Below are positions 1 to 12,160 of a stretch of DNA of 64,000 bases, piece by piece. The stretch's first letter is position 1. Every line of letters begins with the position of its first letter. The translations under genes and the position numbers were made by a program. A model generated the notes under the pieces. The model saw nothing but the letters and a program-made list of their open reading frames with translations, searched no databases and was not told the DNA's origin. The stretch comes from Cornus controversa (Eukaryota; Streptophyta; Magnoliopsida; Cornales; Cornaceae), in assembly GCA_026545225.1 (NCBI GenBank), contig CM048845.1:83851033-83915032 (forward strand), in the 5' to 3' direction.

Positions 1-832
1 ATCTGCCATTATTTCATATAATTTTGAGATTAATTTACCTTTGCGGTGACCTATATAACCTGATGAAAGATCTGGTATGTAATGGCAGAATGGAAGAAGA
101 AACAGTTGCCCTTCACCAGAGGCTGCAGCTTCTATGCATGCGCAAAAGAAGGAGCAAGCTTAGTCATCAAGTACTAAAGAATAATTTCATATTGATCTTC
201 ATTTCTATATAGATAATAATGGTCCATGCATGCCGGTACCTATATGCAGGAAAGCTCACTCTGTAACTGAATCACCAATCAAACCAGGAGTATTAGTGCT
301 GGTAATTTTACAAGACCTTTTCATAATCCTAGAGCACCATGAAATGTTGATAATAGTTTTTTCATTGACAAGAACATTTATCCAAATATTGATTAGTCTA
401 CTTTTTTTTCTTGCCCATCTGGAAATTTTCACCTTTCAGACTCTTTTGAAGACCATGGCCTCCCTGTTTGATGCATTTCCACAGACTGCTGAATGTATGT
501 GGACTTCCATTATGATTTGAAAACCTCAGTTCATCATAGTAAAATGATAATACTATTTCAACACTTGGCTATTGCAGGGTTCCTAAAGAGTCCCAATGTT
601 ATGCTACAAAGGTTTCTAAAGATTTTCAAGACAGTTTTGGAGCCATCTATAGTGGCACTCTTAGGATGCTACATCAACGTCTGGAATTTTGTAGCTGGCT
701 TACTTAACTATACATTCAAGATACTGATATACATTTCAAACATCTTCTCCATGTAAAGGACATCAACATAGTTTTCTTGCAAGTCACAAGTCATTGCTAA
801 TAACATAAGGACGTCAGGCTTCACATCACCTG
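1..832. other. Downstream flank of the small minus-strand gene; nothing firm
   Basis: AT-rich sequence with only short open frames on both strands and none with a recognisable domain. The part nearest 832 should hold the 3' UTR of the 62-aa minus-strand gene. I see no transposon termini here. Confidence 0.4.
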
Positions 833-1021
833 TCAGTCATCACTGTTATCCCGACTCGACCATGTTTCAAACAACGAGAGAACAATCAATGGTCCAAGAA
901 TAGGTGGAAGTGGTGGTGGCTTGCTGAAGGCAACAACAGGATCAGCCTTTTCATTGGTAATATGTCCTCCTTCCCCAATATCATTATTTTCTTGCCTCTT
1001 TGGGGTTGAAGTGGCAACCAT
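833..1021 (-). CDS. Small proline-rich 62-aa plant protein, unknown function
   Basis: A 62-codon frame reads from ATG at 1021 to TGA at 835-833. The product has a polar N-terminal half, then a compact proline/leucine stretch (PPPLPPILGPLIVLSLFETW, residues about 35-54), and ends in an acidic SRDNSDD tail. The Pro-Leu segment followed by Trp looks like a conserved motif rather than random translation. I cannot name the family. On the minus strand the ATG lies two bases after a candidate acceptor (aaaacag, then ga, then ATG). A strong donor (aag|gtacgt) occurs at 3231 on the same strand. I therefore infer a two-exon transcript whose first exon is non-coding and whose intron of about 2.2 kb contains a small transposon. 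No signal peptide is evident. An RNA-seq read spanning 3231 to 1024 would confirm the model. Confidence 0.5.
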   Translation of the reverse strand: MVATSTPKRQENNDIGEGGHITNEKADPVVAFSKPPPLPPILGPLIVLSLFETWSSRDNSDD

Positions 1022-1808
1022 TCCTGTTTTATAATTTCACTATTGTCAATAAAAGAAGTTTGTTAATTACGTAAACCAGAAAAGCAAAGAGCTCTGACAT
1101 TACCCCATGTTCCTTTTGTTGGATAGATTTGTTTGAGTCTGTTCTTGCAGGCAATAGTGCAGTTGTTCCGCGCATGTGAGCTTCAGTTATTTTCTTCTTT
1201 AACAGGGTATAACTAGATTGTATAAACCACTACCAATCCTGCAGTGTGGGAAACAAGAAAAAAATGAATGCTTGATTCATCATTTAGAGGAACCATATAT
1301 ATGTATTGATGATTGTAGAATCAGCACTTCAGATTTCTTGAATCGTTTAGTTATAGTTCAAATTGGAAGTTTATACCCAGCACAATCAAACCTAATCATC
1401 TCAACCAAGTTGAAAGAAATGAAACAATGATAATGGAACATTTTAAGCAGCAATTTGACTGGGAACAGTCAACTTTAACAACATTGAATATAATTAACCT
1501 TCCGGAAAATGGGAAAAAAAAAAAACATTAACACCTTAAGTGAAAAATTAAGGTTTCGACTCCTTTTCCACATACAAGTTCGTTTGCAATTTGAACGCGA
1601 GGTGAACAATCTAGTTCTAGGAAGGGTTTTCAAATCAAGTTCAACGAAGACAATTGGTACTAACAACCATGACAATTTGATATGTTTACTTATCAAGAGA
1701 AAGGAAAAAAAATATACATCAGCCAAGTTACTATGAGAACAACACCACCGACTATTCTAAATACATATTGAGGACAACATTTGCATTGTCATTGATATTA
1801 GATTGTTA

Positions 1809-2576
1809 GGGCTAGTATGGTACGCAGGAATGGAGGTGGTATGGTCATTTCACTTTTGATTCCCTTTCTCTTGTTTGTTGTGCTACATTAGAAATGATCG
1901 TAGTCATTCCCTTAGAACACTCATTCTAACAAAACTATTCCTCTTCTTAAGTTATAGAATGGTCATTCCATTCTCACTTCTTATTAAAATCATCATCTCT
2001 CTCTTCATTAATTTCTCTCCCTCTTTTACAACTCATTCCAGAATATATATATATATATATATATATATAATAGGTAATTAGTGTTAATTTCTCTCTCTCT
2101 ATATATATAATATATATGTTATATACTTGCCACGCGCCTATACATATATACATGTCACATGTCCATATATATAACTTGTTATATTTTAAGTTGTGAAAAA
2201 AAAAAACAAGTTTCTTTTTCTTCACTTTCAGTTTTTAATAAAGTATTAATTTTTTTTCATATAAAAGATTATATTAATCTTTTGACTAGAATAAAAAGAC
2301 GGATTATATCTTGATTTAAAAAGTTTTAATTAAATGGGTAATTATTATTTTTTACATGATAATTAAATTAAAGTTGGCCAAATATCCCATTTTTAAAATT
2401 AATTATGTTTTTTGAAAAAATATAACATGTTAGAAGGTATTATCATTTTATTCCTACATCATTCTCTATTCGTAGTCAAATATTGTAATGAGAATGATCA
2501 TTTCATTCTATTCTCATTTCATTTCTAACTTCATTTCATTTTCATTTCATTTCATTCCTGCGTACCAAACTAGCCC
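1809..2576. mobile_element. MITE-like element with 24-bp terminal inverted repeats
   Basis: The left end (1809-1832, starting gggctagtatggtacg) and the reverse complement of the right end (2553-2576) match at 23 of 24 bases. Both ends lead into sequence rich in cattcc/ggaatg motifs. The 768-bp interior has no coding capacity and carries a (TA)n tract at 2042-2069. No convincing target-site duplication was found, so the superfamily is open. It lies inside the proposed intron of the 62-aa gene. Confidence 0.7.
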
Positions 2577-3230
2577 GGAGCACCTTGAGTGGTGCTTATC
2601 ATGATTTGCAACATCAAATCTTGATGTCCCTGCTGAAATTGCTTTACGTCCTAAGCTAGGACGTGGCCTATAAACTTCAAAGCAAGCAAATTAAACAAAC
2701 AAATAGAGATCTCCCGCAAGTTTTCAATAAATGCAACCTCAAATTTTCAATAATGTATATCAAGCTCTCACACTAAGCAAAGTTCTAATACCATGATAGA
2801 ATTCCAGGTGTTACGAAAACTAAAGCTGTTATGGAATGAACACAAATAAATAAATAAATAAATATATATATATATATATATATATATCAAATGTAGAGCA
2901 ATCCATAACCTTTTCAATCATTGCATAAATTCTTTTGGCCCACATCAAAAGCCATCTTCCCAATAAACTGATATGGAGGTGCTTCAAATTTCATCAACAA
3001 CTAGTCAATTCATGCACCATAAACATTCAAAACCCAAATTTCTCTAGACCCCATTAAGACTACTAAGATACTATTCCCATCAAATCAAAACTCTTTGACC
3101 CAACAATCTAATCCAATCAGATTTGCCGATCAAAAGGCAAAATCCAAAAAAAGATCATAAACAGAGACAAAGTACTGAAAGTAATATAATTAATTGGAGA
3201 TAGTGAGATGAGATGGTTTTATCTACGTAC
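2577..3230. other. Rest of the proposed intron; no gene
   Basis: AT-rich non-coding sequence with a (TAAA)n/(TA)n tract at about 2845-2887. No conserved reading frame or transposon end was seen. Confidence 0.4.
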
Positions 3231-3430
3231 CTTCAATCCTTGGTTTGCTGCAAATGAAGGAGAGAATGGACTGAACCGTTTCCAAAGAGTTGGGAATGTT
3301 CCGAAACTTTCAGGTTTGACGCAAGAGTTTCGGTAACTCTATCCAGGTGGCAGATTTTTGCAGAAGGTGCATTAGACTGACATAGTTTGGTCCCACAATA
3401 GTTGATCTCGGGCTTTGACATGTAAATCAC
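3231..3430 (-). other. Putative non-coding first exon of the small gene
   Basis: On the minus strand this segment ends at a near-perfect donor (TTGAAG|GTACGTAG, boundary 3231/3230). It contains an upstream frame of 65 codons (ATG at 3430, TGA at 3235-3233) that stops two bases before the splice site. It therefore cannot be fused to the 62-aa frame and is probably 5' UTR. A diverged copy of this block and its upstream flank occurs near 11690-11960. The transcription start is not resolved. Confidence 0.4.
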
Positions 3431-3557
3431 ATGCTATCGTTCCTTATTAACGAGTGGGATTAGCCCAAAGTTAGAAATGTAAACATAAGACTAAATTTAG
3501 GCCCATTGGATGAATTTTTATATTTCAATCTGATTGCACCACGTTTATTGGTCGAAG

Positions 3558-3938
3558 ACGAGTAATTTTACAGTATGTTGAAAATTGAATTTTATCGGTG
3601 ATAAAACACTATTTTTTTTATCATAAAAAATTATAAAAAAATAGTCTTATTAGTAGTGAAGTTTTTCAATACACGGAATTCCTGTGATATATAATAATTT
3701 TTCGTGAAAGACATCAACGGAAGGCGTGACACGTGACAGACTTGAATGTAGATTAATACATAGAATAAGATAAATTAGAGAAATTATTATATATCAGGAG
3801 AATTCCATGTATTGGGGGAATCCCACCACTAATAAAATTCCACCTTTCATGATTTTCTATAATAATAAAAAAATATATTTTATCATTGATAAAATTCTTA
3901 CATTTAACAAATTCCCAAAATATTGTATAATTACTCGT
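3558..3938. mobile_element. Fold-back MITE, 381 bp, nearly palindromic
   Basis: The ends acgagtaatt (3558) and aattactcgt (3938) are perfect inverses. The inverted similarity continues inward for well over 100 bases on each side, through the ttttatc..gataaaa and attagtRgtg blocks and a ggaattc core. The two halves are almost reverse complements, separated by about 70 bases of unique centre. No coding potential. No clear TSD. It sits directly upstream of the small gene's promoter region. Confidence 0.65.
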
Positions 3939-6450
3939 AGAATAATTTAGCACAAATTAGTTGGATTGAAAATCAAAATTTTAAAGCAAGGACACATGCC
4001 ACAAACAACTATACAATCTCCTATAAAATAGGAGAGTACTGAGGATCATGCTTCATACGTGGTTTACCATCCAAAGAATTCTAAGGAATACGTGTTAAGG
4101 GGCATGGTTTTTGTGGATAGCTACTATCAAGGATAAGGAGCAAAAGCAGTAAGTACATCCACTTGCAGTTATTGTTATTTTAGATTCTAATTTATTTGAC
4201 TCTTTTTATTTTATTGTTGTATTGAAGGCGGACATGAAAAAAAAAAAGTGAGTTAGTGTCGATAAAATTTATGTCAAATTGTCTGAATCAATACACTCAA
4301 TTAGAGAAATTTCTTCTGATCGTTCCAATTCACATGAGATTAAGATAATGAACAAACACAGAATGGAAGAATAAGGCTCTCTCTAAACACTCAATTAGAG
4401 AAATAATATTTGAATATTGTTTAGCTCACATTAAGATCCTGGCACGTTTACATCGAACAAAAAATATTTTGTCAGCCAAACACGATCAATTTTATTTATT
4501 TATTTATTTTTTGACAAAAAACTCACACTTATTTGACGTATGCGAATTTAAACACACTGTGATGGGTTAAAAAGATATCTATAGTCCTTGGTAGTTTTGT
4601 CCAGAGACTTTAGTTAACTTATATATTTTAACTTTGTAGCATTACTCTTTGGAGTGGTATAAAGTTCTGCACATTTCACAATTTATCTTGCAATCAAACT
4701 AAACAGATCTACGTTTTGAGAAGTGAAGACATTTCTTTTTCCTTTGTCAAAGATAAAGTATGTTTTCTTTAACATATAATTTTATTATTTATTTATTTAT
4801 TTATTACCTAGATACACACACCTCCACAATTTCCACCATAAGGCTTGAACCTATCACGTGGACCAATGGTCGGGTTTTGTGAAAAAATATTACATAATGG
4901 CATTTAAATCAATTGTATTGATCTCACTGCTTAATTTTACCTTTTGTGAGGTTGCAACTGTAAAAAAAAAAATTCTTTTTCTTTCTTTCTTTGTTTAATT
5001 TTTTTTGGCTAAAAATGATGAAATAATAATTAGATTCTTTAAGTTTACTTTTTTTGCTCGCAACCATCATTGGATTTTTTTTTTCATTTCTATCTTTAAA
5101 TTCTTAACCTTTCATCGATTAAGCTTATGTTTATGAATGTGTTCATAAGTTTATGATCATGAAAATATACAAGCCTATACAAGTTTCAATCTTCATTTGT
5201 TTAACTAATGAATGAGCTTGAGCTGAGTTTTAAACAAGTCGATCTCAAGTAATTGATGAACAATTAGGTTAATTTATAACTCTAGAGCCAGTTGTTGCCC
5301 CTGAATTTTTCTCTTTCTTATTGTTATCATTATTATTATATATTGTATTTGTGAAATTATACAAAATGTCCCATAATTTATTAATTTAACCTCCACTTTT
5401 TTACTTTGCCAAAACCAAAATCACTCTCTATCATTTTCTTCATTCATTTTTGTCATCTGGGTATGACTGAAATATCCAATTCTTGTCTTGTTTTTTGATT
5501 TATTTCAATGGCGTGATTGTAAAAAATATGGTTTAGAGAGAGAAGGGTGTTTGGACCTGTAAGAGAGTCATTAGATGGGAATCAACATAGACCTTAGTTT
5601 TTTTTAAGCTAAATATTAATACGATAGTCAATAATTTAGGGCTATTATTTGATCCAATAGTAAAGGTTGGGATTCTTAAATATGAAATTATAAATCATTT
5701 TATAAATAATATCAAAGATGAAGTTGTGTTTAGTATATAGTATCAAAGTTTGGGAAATGATTACATTCCTGAAAGGTTTAAATAGTAGCTATTGAAGATA
5801 TAATTAGAAGAAATCGTTAAGATGGTTTTATTAAGATATGAGTTGAGATAATGAGATAAATTATACGTTGAGTAAAACTTCAATGATGTATCCAACCTTA
5901 AATAAATAAAGATGTTTTATTGGGTTGATTTTATTTGTTTAATATATAAGTGAGTATTGACCCGTTTGTACTATCAACTAATCAAATGTGACTGAAAGAA
6001 ATTTTTTTTTTATTTGTTGACGCATTTATTCTCCCAAGGATAAAAGATCGAAGACTAGATGTTAAAGTTTACTATCTTTGTTTTCATATCCAAATGTGTG
6101 TATTTATAGCAAATCAAAAAATTTTCATTCGTACAAATATATATATAATCTAGATTTTATCCGACATGGAATAATATCTCATGTTCTAGAATTTTCAATG
6201 TCATGTAAAATTTAGATTATATTTTTCTATACGTGAGATATGAAAAATGTGTATAAAATATCTGAGATTCTTATCGTGAGAGAATAATAAAATATCTCTT
6301 CCCTAAATTATCCTACCACCTTCTACACTCTAATTCCACTTATCCTACCTACAAATGATTTTAATATGACGTATATATTTGTAATTGACAAATTTCGGTG
6401 TCAAAATTTGATTGATCGAGTTGTAATTTTTGTTTAATTTTGTGTCTCGA
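3939..6450. other. AT-rich intergenic spacer
   Basis: No open frame of interest on either strand. Contains simple (TTTA)n stretches near 4490-4510 and 4783-4804. I find no transposon termini or gene signatures. Confidence 0.5.
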
Positions 6451-7600
6451 TCGTGGAAGCTGAACAACAAGTGTCTCGATACCATGGATTTGATGAGAAC
6501 ATCACTTAGTATAGGTATGTAAGTAAGGACACTATATTTTGAAGTTTAGTGGGCTTAGGACTTAGAAAATATGCTTTAAAACTGAAAATAGGATTTTTTC
6601 AAAATCCCACCAGTCCCCAATTTTTAGGACCAGTCCAACTTCTCTTGGGACTTTTGATTTTTTACATGTCTGAAAAGTTCCACTCGTCCCCAAAAATCAG
6701 AACCGGTCCGACTTGGCTGACATGTGCGAAAATTTTCTTTTTAGTCCAAATTCGTTTCCTAATCAAACCAGAACTTCTCTAAAGCATTCCTAAGGGTTTT
6801 TTTTTACTTATTTTCCAAGTAAGATTAGGACTCCTATGCCTATAAATACTACTTTATATTTTCTCTACAAGTGGGCTTAAACAGATTATTATTTTTAGAG
6901 AGAAAAAGCTTTTTGAGAGTATTTTTAGGGCAGAAAAATTCTCTTTGATTTTTCTGTTTATTTTTCTTTTGAGAGCACACACAAATACAATGAGTAATCT
7001 TAGGGTAGTGTTCTCAATCTGAAAGAGAGTACAAAGACTACTACAGAGTTATCTTATTCGGTCATATATCGGAACTTTTGGTTTCTTCTACAATTGTTTG
7101 TTGGTGAGGAAGGAGAAGAAGATCGTGCTACGATGGGGACTAAATACTTGCTGAGTGTTCGTGTTCTTCCAGTTACCCTTCTGAAAGGATTTTGACGTTA
7201 ACCGGGAATCTGCAGCAGTTGGACGAGGTAGTCGCAATTGTAAGCCTGAGGTGTTCTGCATCAAAGTTCTTGTCAGAGTGGAGTGAGTGTGATCCTGAGA
7301 CAGAGTCTGTTGTACTTTGCTTCGACGATAGTGGATTTCTTCTCCGGGGCTACAAAGCCTCACCTGTGGTTTTCCCATCTTGGGTTTTCACGCATATCTG
7401 GTGCATTCTTTTATTTACTTACACTTTATTTATTTACTTGCTTTAATTGTTTGGTTAATTGGACTTAAAATTGAATTAATTAAAAATTAAGCAAACGAGC
7501 AAGTGATCCTATTCACCCCCCTCTAGGTTCTAAAATACTTTTCGCAATCGCTTCCGCACCGCGCAACTCACATTTACATGATAACCTTTAACATTCTACA
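6450..7600 (+). mobile_element. Ty1/copia-type solo LTR (left end unresolved)
   Basis: Plus-strand LTR layout. A TATA box (cctataaata, about 6837-6846) is followed by a structured, stop-rich leader. Near the right end is the block attcacccccctctagg (about 7513), a familiar feature just upstream of the end of many plant copia LTRs. The LTR ends in ctaca (7600), followed by attcgtatcagg, a degenerate version of the tggtatcagagc primer-binding site. No gag-pol follows, so this is a solo LTR or a remnant. A second, reversed piece of the same family lies at about 10905-11200. The short frames inside are not genes. Confidence 0.55.
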
Positions 7601-7726
7601 ATTCGTATCAGGATTTTAACAACCATAGTATGCACCTTGCAGAAAAAAAAAACCTATAAGGGAAAATTTGTGTTATATGTGAAAAAAATCATATGATTTT
7701 TTTTTCCTACTTTTGGGTAGTTTCAT

Positions 7727-7917
7727 ATAAAAAGTGGTTGTCTCCACTGTTTTCCAAAGCCTAGGATATCTCACACTAGAATTTTGTAAGTATATCATTC
7801 AATTATTAGATTACTAGAAAATATAAAAAGTGGTTGTCTCCACTGTTTTCCAAAGCCTAGGATATCTCACACTATAATTTTATAAGTTTATCATTTTATT
7901 AGATTACTAGAAAATTA
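7727..7917 (+). repeat. Tandem duplication of a 96-bp unit
   Basis: The block ataaaaagtggttgtctcca..aaagcctaggatatc..ttagattactagaaa occurs twice head to tail, starting at 7727 and 7823, with few differences. A more diverged third copy of the tccaaagcctag..aaaattagtttaca part lies at 13005-13113. Its continuation (gtagctaatagattcat) appears only after 26979, because a LINE stack splits it. Confidence 0.75.
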
Positions 7918-7978
7918 GTTTACATGTTCTATGTAGCTAGTAGATTCATTAAATCTGATAAGTTATCATTCAATTAAT

Positions 7979-8247
7979 TTCTAAATTTTGGTGGGAAAGG
8001 AGGGAAGATAAGGGTAAAATTTATTGGATTGGATGGCACCACCTGATTCAAGTTAAAAGTTCTAGTGGGTTGGGTTTTCGTGATATGGAGTGCTTCAATT
8101 TGGCACTTTTGGCTAATCAAGGTTGGAGACTGCAAGTGAACTGATGGGTATGTATATGGTATGTTTAAGGCAAAATATTTCCCGCATTTTTTCTTTTTTG
8201 AAAGCTGATTTGGATAGTATTCCATCTTGCCTTGGCATAGTTTTGTG
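7979..8247 (+). pseudogene. LINE ORF2 fragment (region after reverse transcriptase), part 1
   Basis: Plus-strand translation gives WIGWHHLI..SSSGLGFRDMECFNLALLANQGWRL..KIFP. This is the signature linker between reverse transcriptase and the zinc-finger region of plant L1-type LINEs (typical form GGLGFRDLE.FNLALLAKQGWRL). The frame is broken by stops. The element is cut at 8248-8252 by the 1.43-kb insert and resumes at 9684. Its 5' part, with endonuclease and most of the reverse transcriptase, is absent. Confidence 0.75.
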
Positions 8248-8252
8248 GCTGT

Positions 8253-9683
8253 TGATTCGTGTGTGAGTGGGACTCAAAAAGTATATCAATTAAAAAATTT
8301 CACACTTTGCAATAGAACGAATTCCTTACAAAATAGGGCTATCGAAAGGGGTATCGTACCTCAGGGATTATGGTCTGATGAGTTGGAATACGGAATTAAT
8401 TCTAATTACATTTAAAAAAAAAAGAATTATGATTTTTAAATCAATTAAAAAGTAAAATAAAATAAATCAAAGTAAATAGAAAGTGAAGATAATATGAAAG
8501 AAATCTAGGGTATTTGACTTCACCACTAACTCCATAATCAATGGTCAATTGAATCAACTATGGAGAATTACATCATGCATAAGTGGTGTCGGTGCCTACA
8601 AGCTCACCTTCATCATGCATAGGGTGCAGTATGGTTCATCTTCTCTAGGCATAATCCATCAAAGCTTTTAATGATATATTCAGTGATTACCATTGTGTAA
8701 TAATCGCTCTCATAATCACAGAAAATAAGAGATATTGAGTTCAATAACAACAACTAAATATCTAAGACAAGAAAAGAAATCATTGAAACTGAATTTACAA
8801 GACTTTTATTACTCAATTCTATAATAAGAATCCTCTAAATTACACAATCTATGCATGTATATAAAGGTCCCCAATAATTAAAACAATCAAACCATTGATG
8901 CTTTGTTAGGGCTACATCAAAACCCTAGTGGATGAACTAGCCACTCATGGTAGAAGAAGAAGTTTCAACTGTTGAGGAAGAAGGCATCATCTTCATGAAT
9001 TATGCGTATGACTTCGTTCTCCAATGGCTCTGCAAAGTATGTCTTCTGTTCTGTCCACAGCCTTCTCAGACTCTCCAATCTCTGTAATCACCCCCCAACT
9101 CAGCCTCTAATTCTTCACTTTATGCCCCTAAGAGAATACACCAAAGTCCTAATCCAATTAGGAATTAATTAGATTTTCCCACAGCACTAATCAGGTGGGT
9201 TTTTCCTGCTGACGTTCGGCCTAACTTTTGACCCACTAGAAGTTCAATTCACGAAATTTTTGTGAAATACAAAAGTGTGCAGAATCAAATTTCGTTCAAT
9301 CTTATATGAAAATTAAGTCGATTTGAGGCTTGAAAATAACACTTCTGTTCCATTTTCCAAAATGGGATTAAGATTGTATTATGCACAGATTTGGGCTTCA
9401 GGCCCGAAACCTTCTTAAGCAGCTGTAATTCTCTTGGACCTCTTCCTTGGGCTAAATTGAGTTAAAATAAATGGTTGAATGATTCTCCTTGATGTAGGTT
9501 TCATCTAACCATCTTGGATGTCTTCTTTAAAAGCCCAAAATTACGGTTTTAACTGAAATAATCATTAAGGCCCTACAAATACAGAAAACAATAAAATAAA
9601 GTAAAATAATAAAATAATCTATCACTAAGAGAATAAAATACATAAGTTAAGAGGCTAGAATGCGTAACATTCAGCGCCTATCA
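8253..9683 (-). mobile_element. Solo-LTR-like element, copy 1 (1431 bp)
   Basis: The element has tgat..atca termini and is flanked by gctgt (8248-8252) and gctgc (9684-9688), a 5-bp target duplication with one mismatch. A second copy at 18926-20446 defines the same ends independently. TG..CA ends with 5-bp TSDs and no coding capacity fit a solo LTR of an LTR retrotransposon. The minus strand looks like the sense strand, because a tata box (ctttatatacatg on that strand, near 8870) faces that way. Copy 1 lacks about 83 bases present in copy 2 after ctcaccttcatc (near 8616). Family not identified. Confidence 0.7.
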
Positions 9684-10895
9684 GCTGCTAGAGATCTTCT
9701 TAAATAAGATCTTTATTGGAAGATTGGTAATGGGAAACAAGTGTTTTATTGAAAAAATGGGTGGGTATCCAAAAGGAGCTTCTCTCATTTGCACACTCCT
9801 ACTCCTACACATCATCTTTTCTTCCGCGTGGTTGATCTTATCGACCATATAATTGGGAAGTGGGATGAAAAAAAGATCAAAAGGTATTATGTGGAGAAAT
9901 ATTGGAATAGAATTCTAAAAGTGCCACTCAGTTTGACAAATAGAGAGGATCGACAGTACTGGCTTTTTACGAAAGGTGGTAATTTTGAAGTGAAGTCAGC
10001 TTATCAACTTGCATTGTCATTAAAAAATAAAGGAAATATAAGTTCTCTAATGGTGATGGGCAGTGAAGTAACATCAGAGAAAAAAACACCAATGAAATGG
10101 GTTGCAGAGATTAAAAGTTAAATTGAATGTCAAGAAATTTTTTATAGAAATGTCTCTACGATCAATTAGTGGTTATGAGGGGACTAGTGAAAAAAAAGGA
10201 GTTGCTCAATAGATGATGTGTCCAGTTTGTGGTGTATAGCCGGAATCGGTGGCTCATTTATTGGACAGATGTCCCAAAGCTTGTGTTGTGAGGAAATTAT
10301 CCATTTTGAGGTTGGTAGAGGTTCAAATGGCCTATGGTTAATGGGATTTTTAGTGGCGTTCTCAAGCCAAACTGTGGGATAAATGTCCAAATGGTTGGGT
10401 GTTGAAATGAGTGGTGGCTATAGATAGCACGAAACGATTGGATCTTCCAACGAAAATAGTGGAATAAGGAGAAATTTGTGGAATCTGCAGATGCTTTATT
10501 TTGGGAATTTATTGAGGCTTTTATAAGGCCAAAAAATTCTGGTGTACAGTTTTCAAATGGTCATGATGCGGTGGGCGAAAGTATTAAAGTTGTTCGTGGC
10601 CAGTGGCGTTCCCCTTCAGTGGGTTTTGTGAAAGTTACTGTTGATGCGACATTTTGTTTAGCAACTTCTGAATCGGGAGGGGCTATGGTTATGCATGACC
10701 ATTCTGGGACTATGTTGCTTGTGACATCTTTCTATTTTTTCATGGTGAGTGATCTTTCTACGATAGAAGCCATGTTCGTGAAAGAGGTTTTGTTTACAGT
10801 GCTGAAGTGGGGTTATGATAATGTCGCCTTCGAAGGCGACATAGAAGTGGTTATCAAGGCAATGAACAATTCTTGTCTTGGGTTGATGCTATGAG
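9684..10895 (+). pseudogene. LINE ORF2 C-terminal part: zinc-finger and RNase H regions, part 2
   Basis: Continues the LINE interrupted at 8252. It shows IGNGKQ and WNRILKVPLSLTNREDRQYW..GNFEVKSAYQLA. Next comes a zf-RVT-like cysteine/histidine stretch (CPVCG..ESVAHLLDRCP, about 10220-10280). Last is an RNase H-like domain (10595-10890) with WRSPSVGFVKVTVDATF, GGAMVMHDHSG and WGYDNVAFEGDIEVV. Stops and frameshifts break it throughout. It ends where the reversed copia LTR piece starts at about 10905. The 12.7-12.97 kb block may be the displaced 3' tail. Confidence 0.8.
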
Positions 10896-10904
10896 ATCTG
10901 CAAA

Positions 10905-11200
10905 AGTCTAATTAAAACCTAGAGGGGGTGAATATGTTTACTTACTCATTTGCTCAATTTTCAAATTATTTTAATTTTGTCCAATTAAAAATAAACCAAT
11001 CACATAAAATAAGTAAATAAAGTAAGAGATGACACCGGATAGACGTGAAAAACCCCAAGTCGAGAAAAAACCACGAGTGTGGTTGTAGCCTCGGAGAAAC
11101 AAATCCACTATCTTCAAGGAAAATGCAATAAGTTGTCTTAGGCTTACATCCATTCTACTCTACCAAGAATTTGATGTTGAATGCCTTACTCTCATAAGAA
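10905..11200 (-). mobile_element. Reversed fragment of the copia-type LTR
   Basis: On the minus strand this reads gtggatttgtttctccgagg, then a cttggggtttttcacg block and cattttcaccccctctagg-type sequence. This matches, in order, the right end of the LTR at 6450-7600. It abuts the end of the LINE RNase H region. The far boundary is uncertain, because LTR-like sequence may run to about 11280. Confidence 0.55.
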
Positions 11201-11689
11201 TAGGTCAGTGTAAGTTGCCAAACAAGAACGGATGTCAGTGTATATTGAAGAAACTTCAGAAGAGATCAATATAATTTACCCCCAAAAAAATCAACTAATA
11301 TAATGAAGAAAGAATTTTCAAATCAAAAGGCAAACAAGAAAAAAAAAATCATAGCAAAATCACTATTTTTTCAATCCTAATTTACTAATTTCTTTTGCAT
11401 GTATAATTATTGCAATCCATCAACATATTAATCTAAGACATCATATATACTGGATACACAAAAATATCACTTACTATACTTTTAATTAAAGTACTAATCA
11501 CAACAGCAATAATATCATTTTACAACAACTATGTTTGAAATATTTTGCACCAATAATAAAATCCCACAATAGCAATATTACTCTAGAAAAAATTGCCACA
11601 TCGAATTATTCGAGGGAATACATAGTTTTACTGCCCCGTGTTGATCGTAGCCCAAGTACCCGCACTGCATGTTTATGGTATGGGTGAGA

Positions 11690-11960
11690 ACTTCAACCGT
11701 AATCCAATGACATCTATGAATTGGGCCAGATTATGACAACGATTAAGACCTACAGTTGAGTTTGGGTGACTCAAATGACATGACAGATTTTGCAGTGTGT
11801 ACGTCTTTTCTCAACCTTTGACTTATAAATCACATGTTACGGACCCTTTGATTTTTGAAAAGTGCCACCATTAGCCCAAAATCCGAAATGAATAAATTTA
11901 GGCCCATTTGATGGATTTAAGTATTTCAAATCAGACTTCTTGATCAATCAGTTATATTTA
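11690..11960 (-). repeat. Decayed duplicate of the small gene's first exon and promoter
   Basis: Blocks shared in the same order with 3250-3570 include agattttgcag, tgactt/tgacat followed by rtaaatcacatg, attagcccaaa, and aaatttaggcccattKgatg followed by atttcaa. Similarity is patchy but collinear over about 250 bases. No counterpart of the 62-aa coding exon was found beside it. Confidence 0.5.
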
Positions 11961-12160
11961 CAGATTTTAGTTAGCTTACTATAAACCATTCATATATGCC
12001 AGATTAGGATTTTGGTTTGGTTTATCAGTAATTCATCGATCGATCTAGAGATAGTAGGTTGATATACCTCCCAACTTCCATTCCGAACCTTGTATAAATG
12101 TTATTATGCGATGGAGGTTCAAGAAATTCATCTGCTTCTATTTATGGAGCCTCCCAAGGT

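Noticed and set aside
3233-3430. 65-codon minus-strand frame as a protein gene
   Set aside because: It stops two bases before a strong donor and shows no recognisable sequence. Better read as an upstream frame in a 5' UTR.
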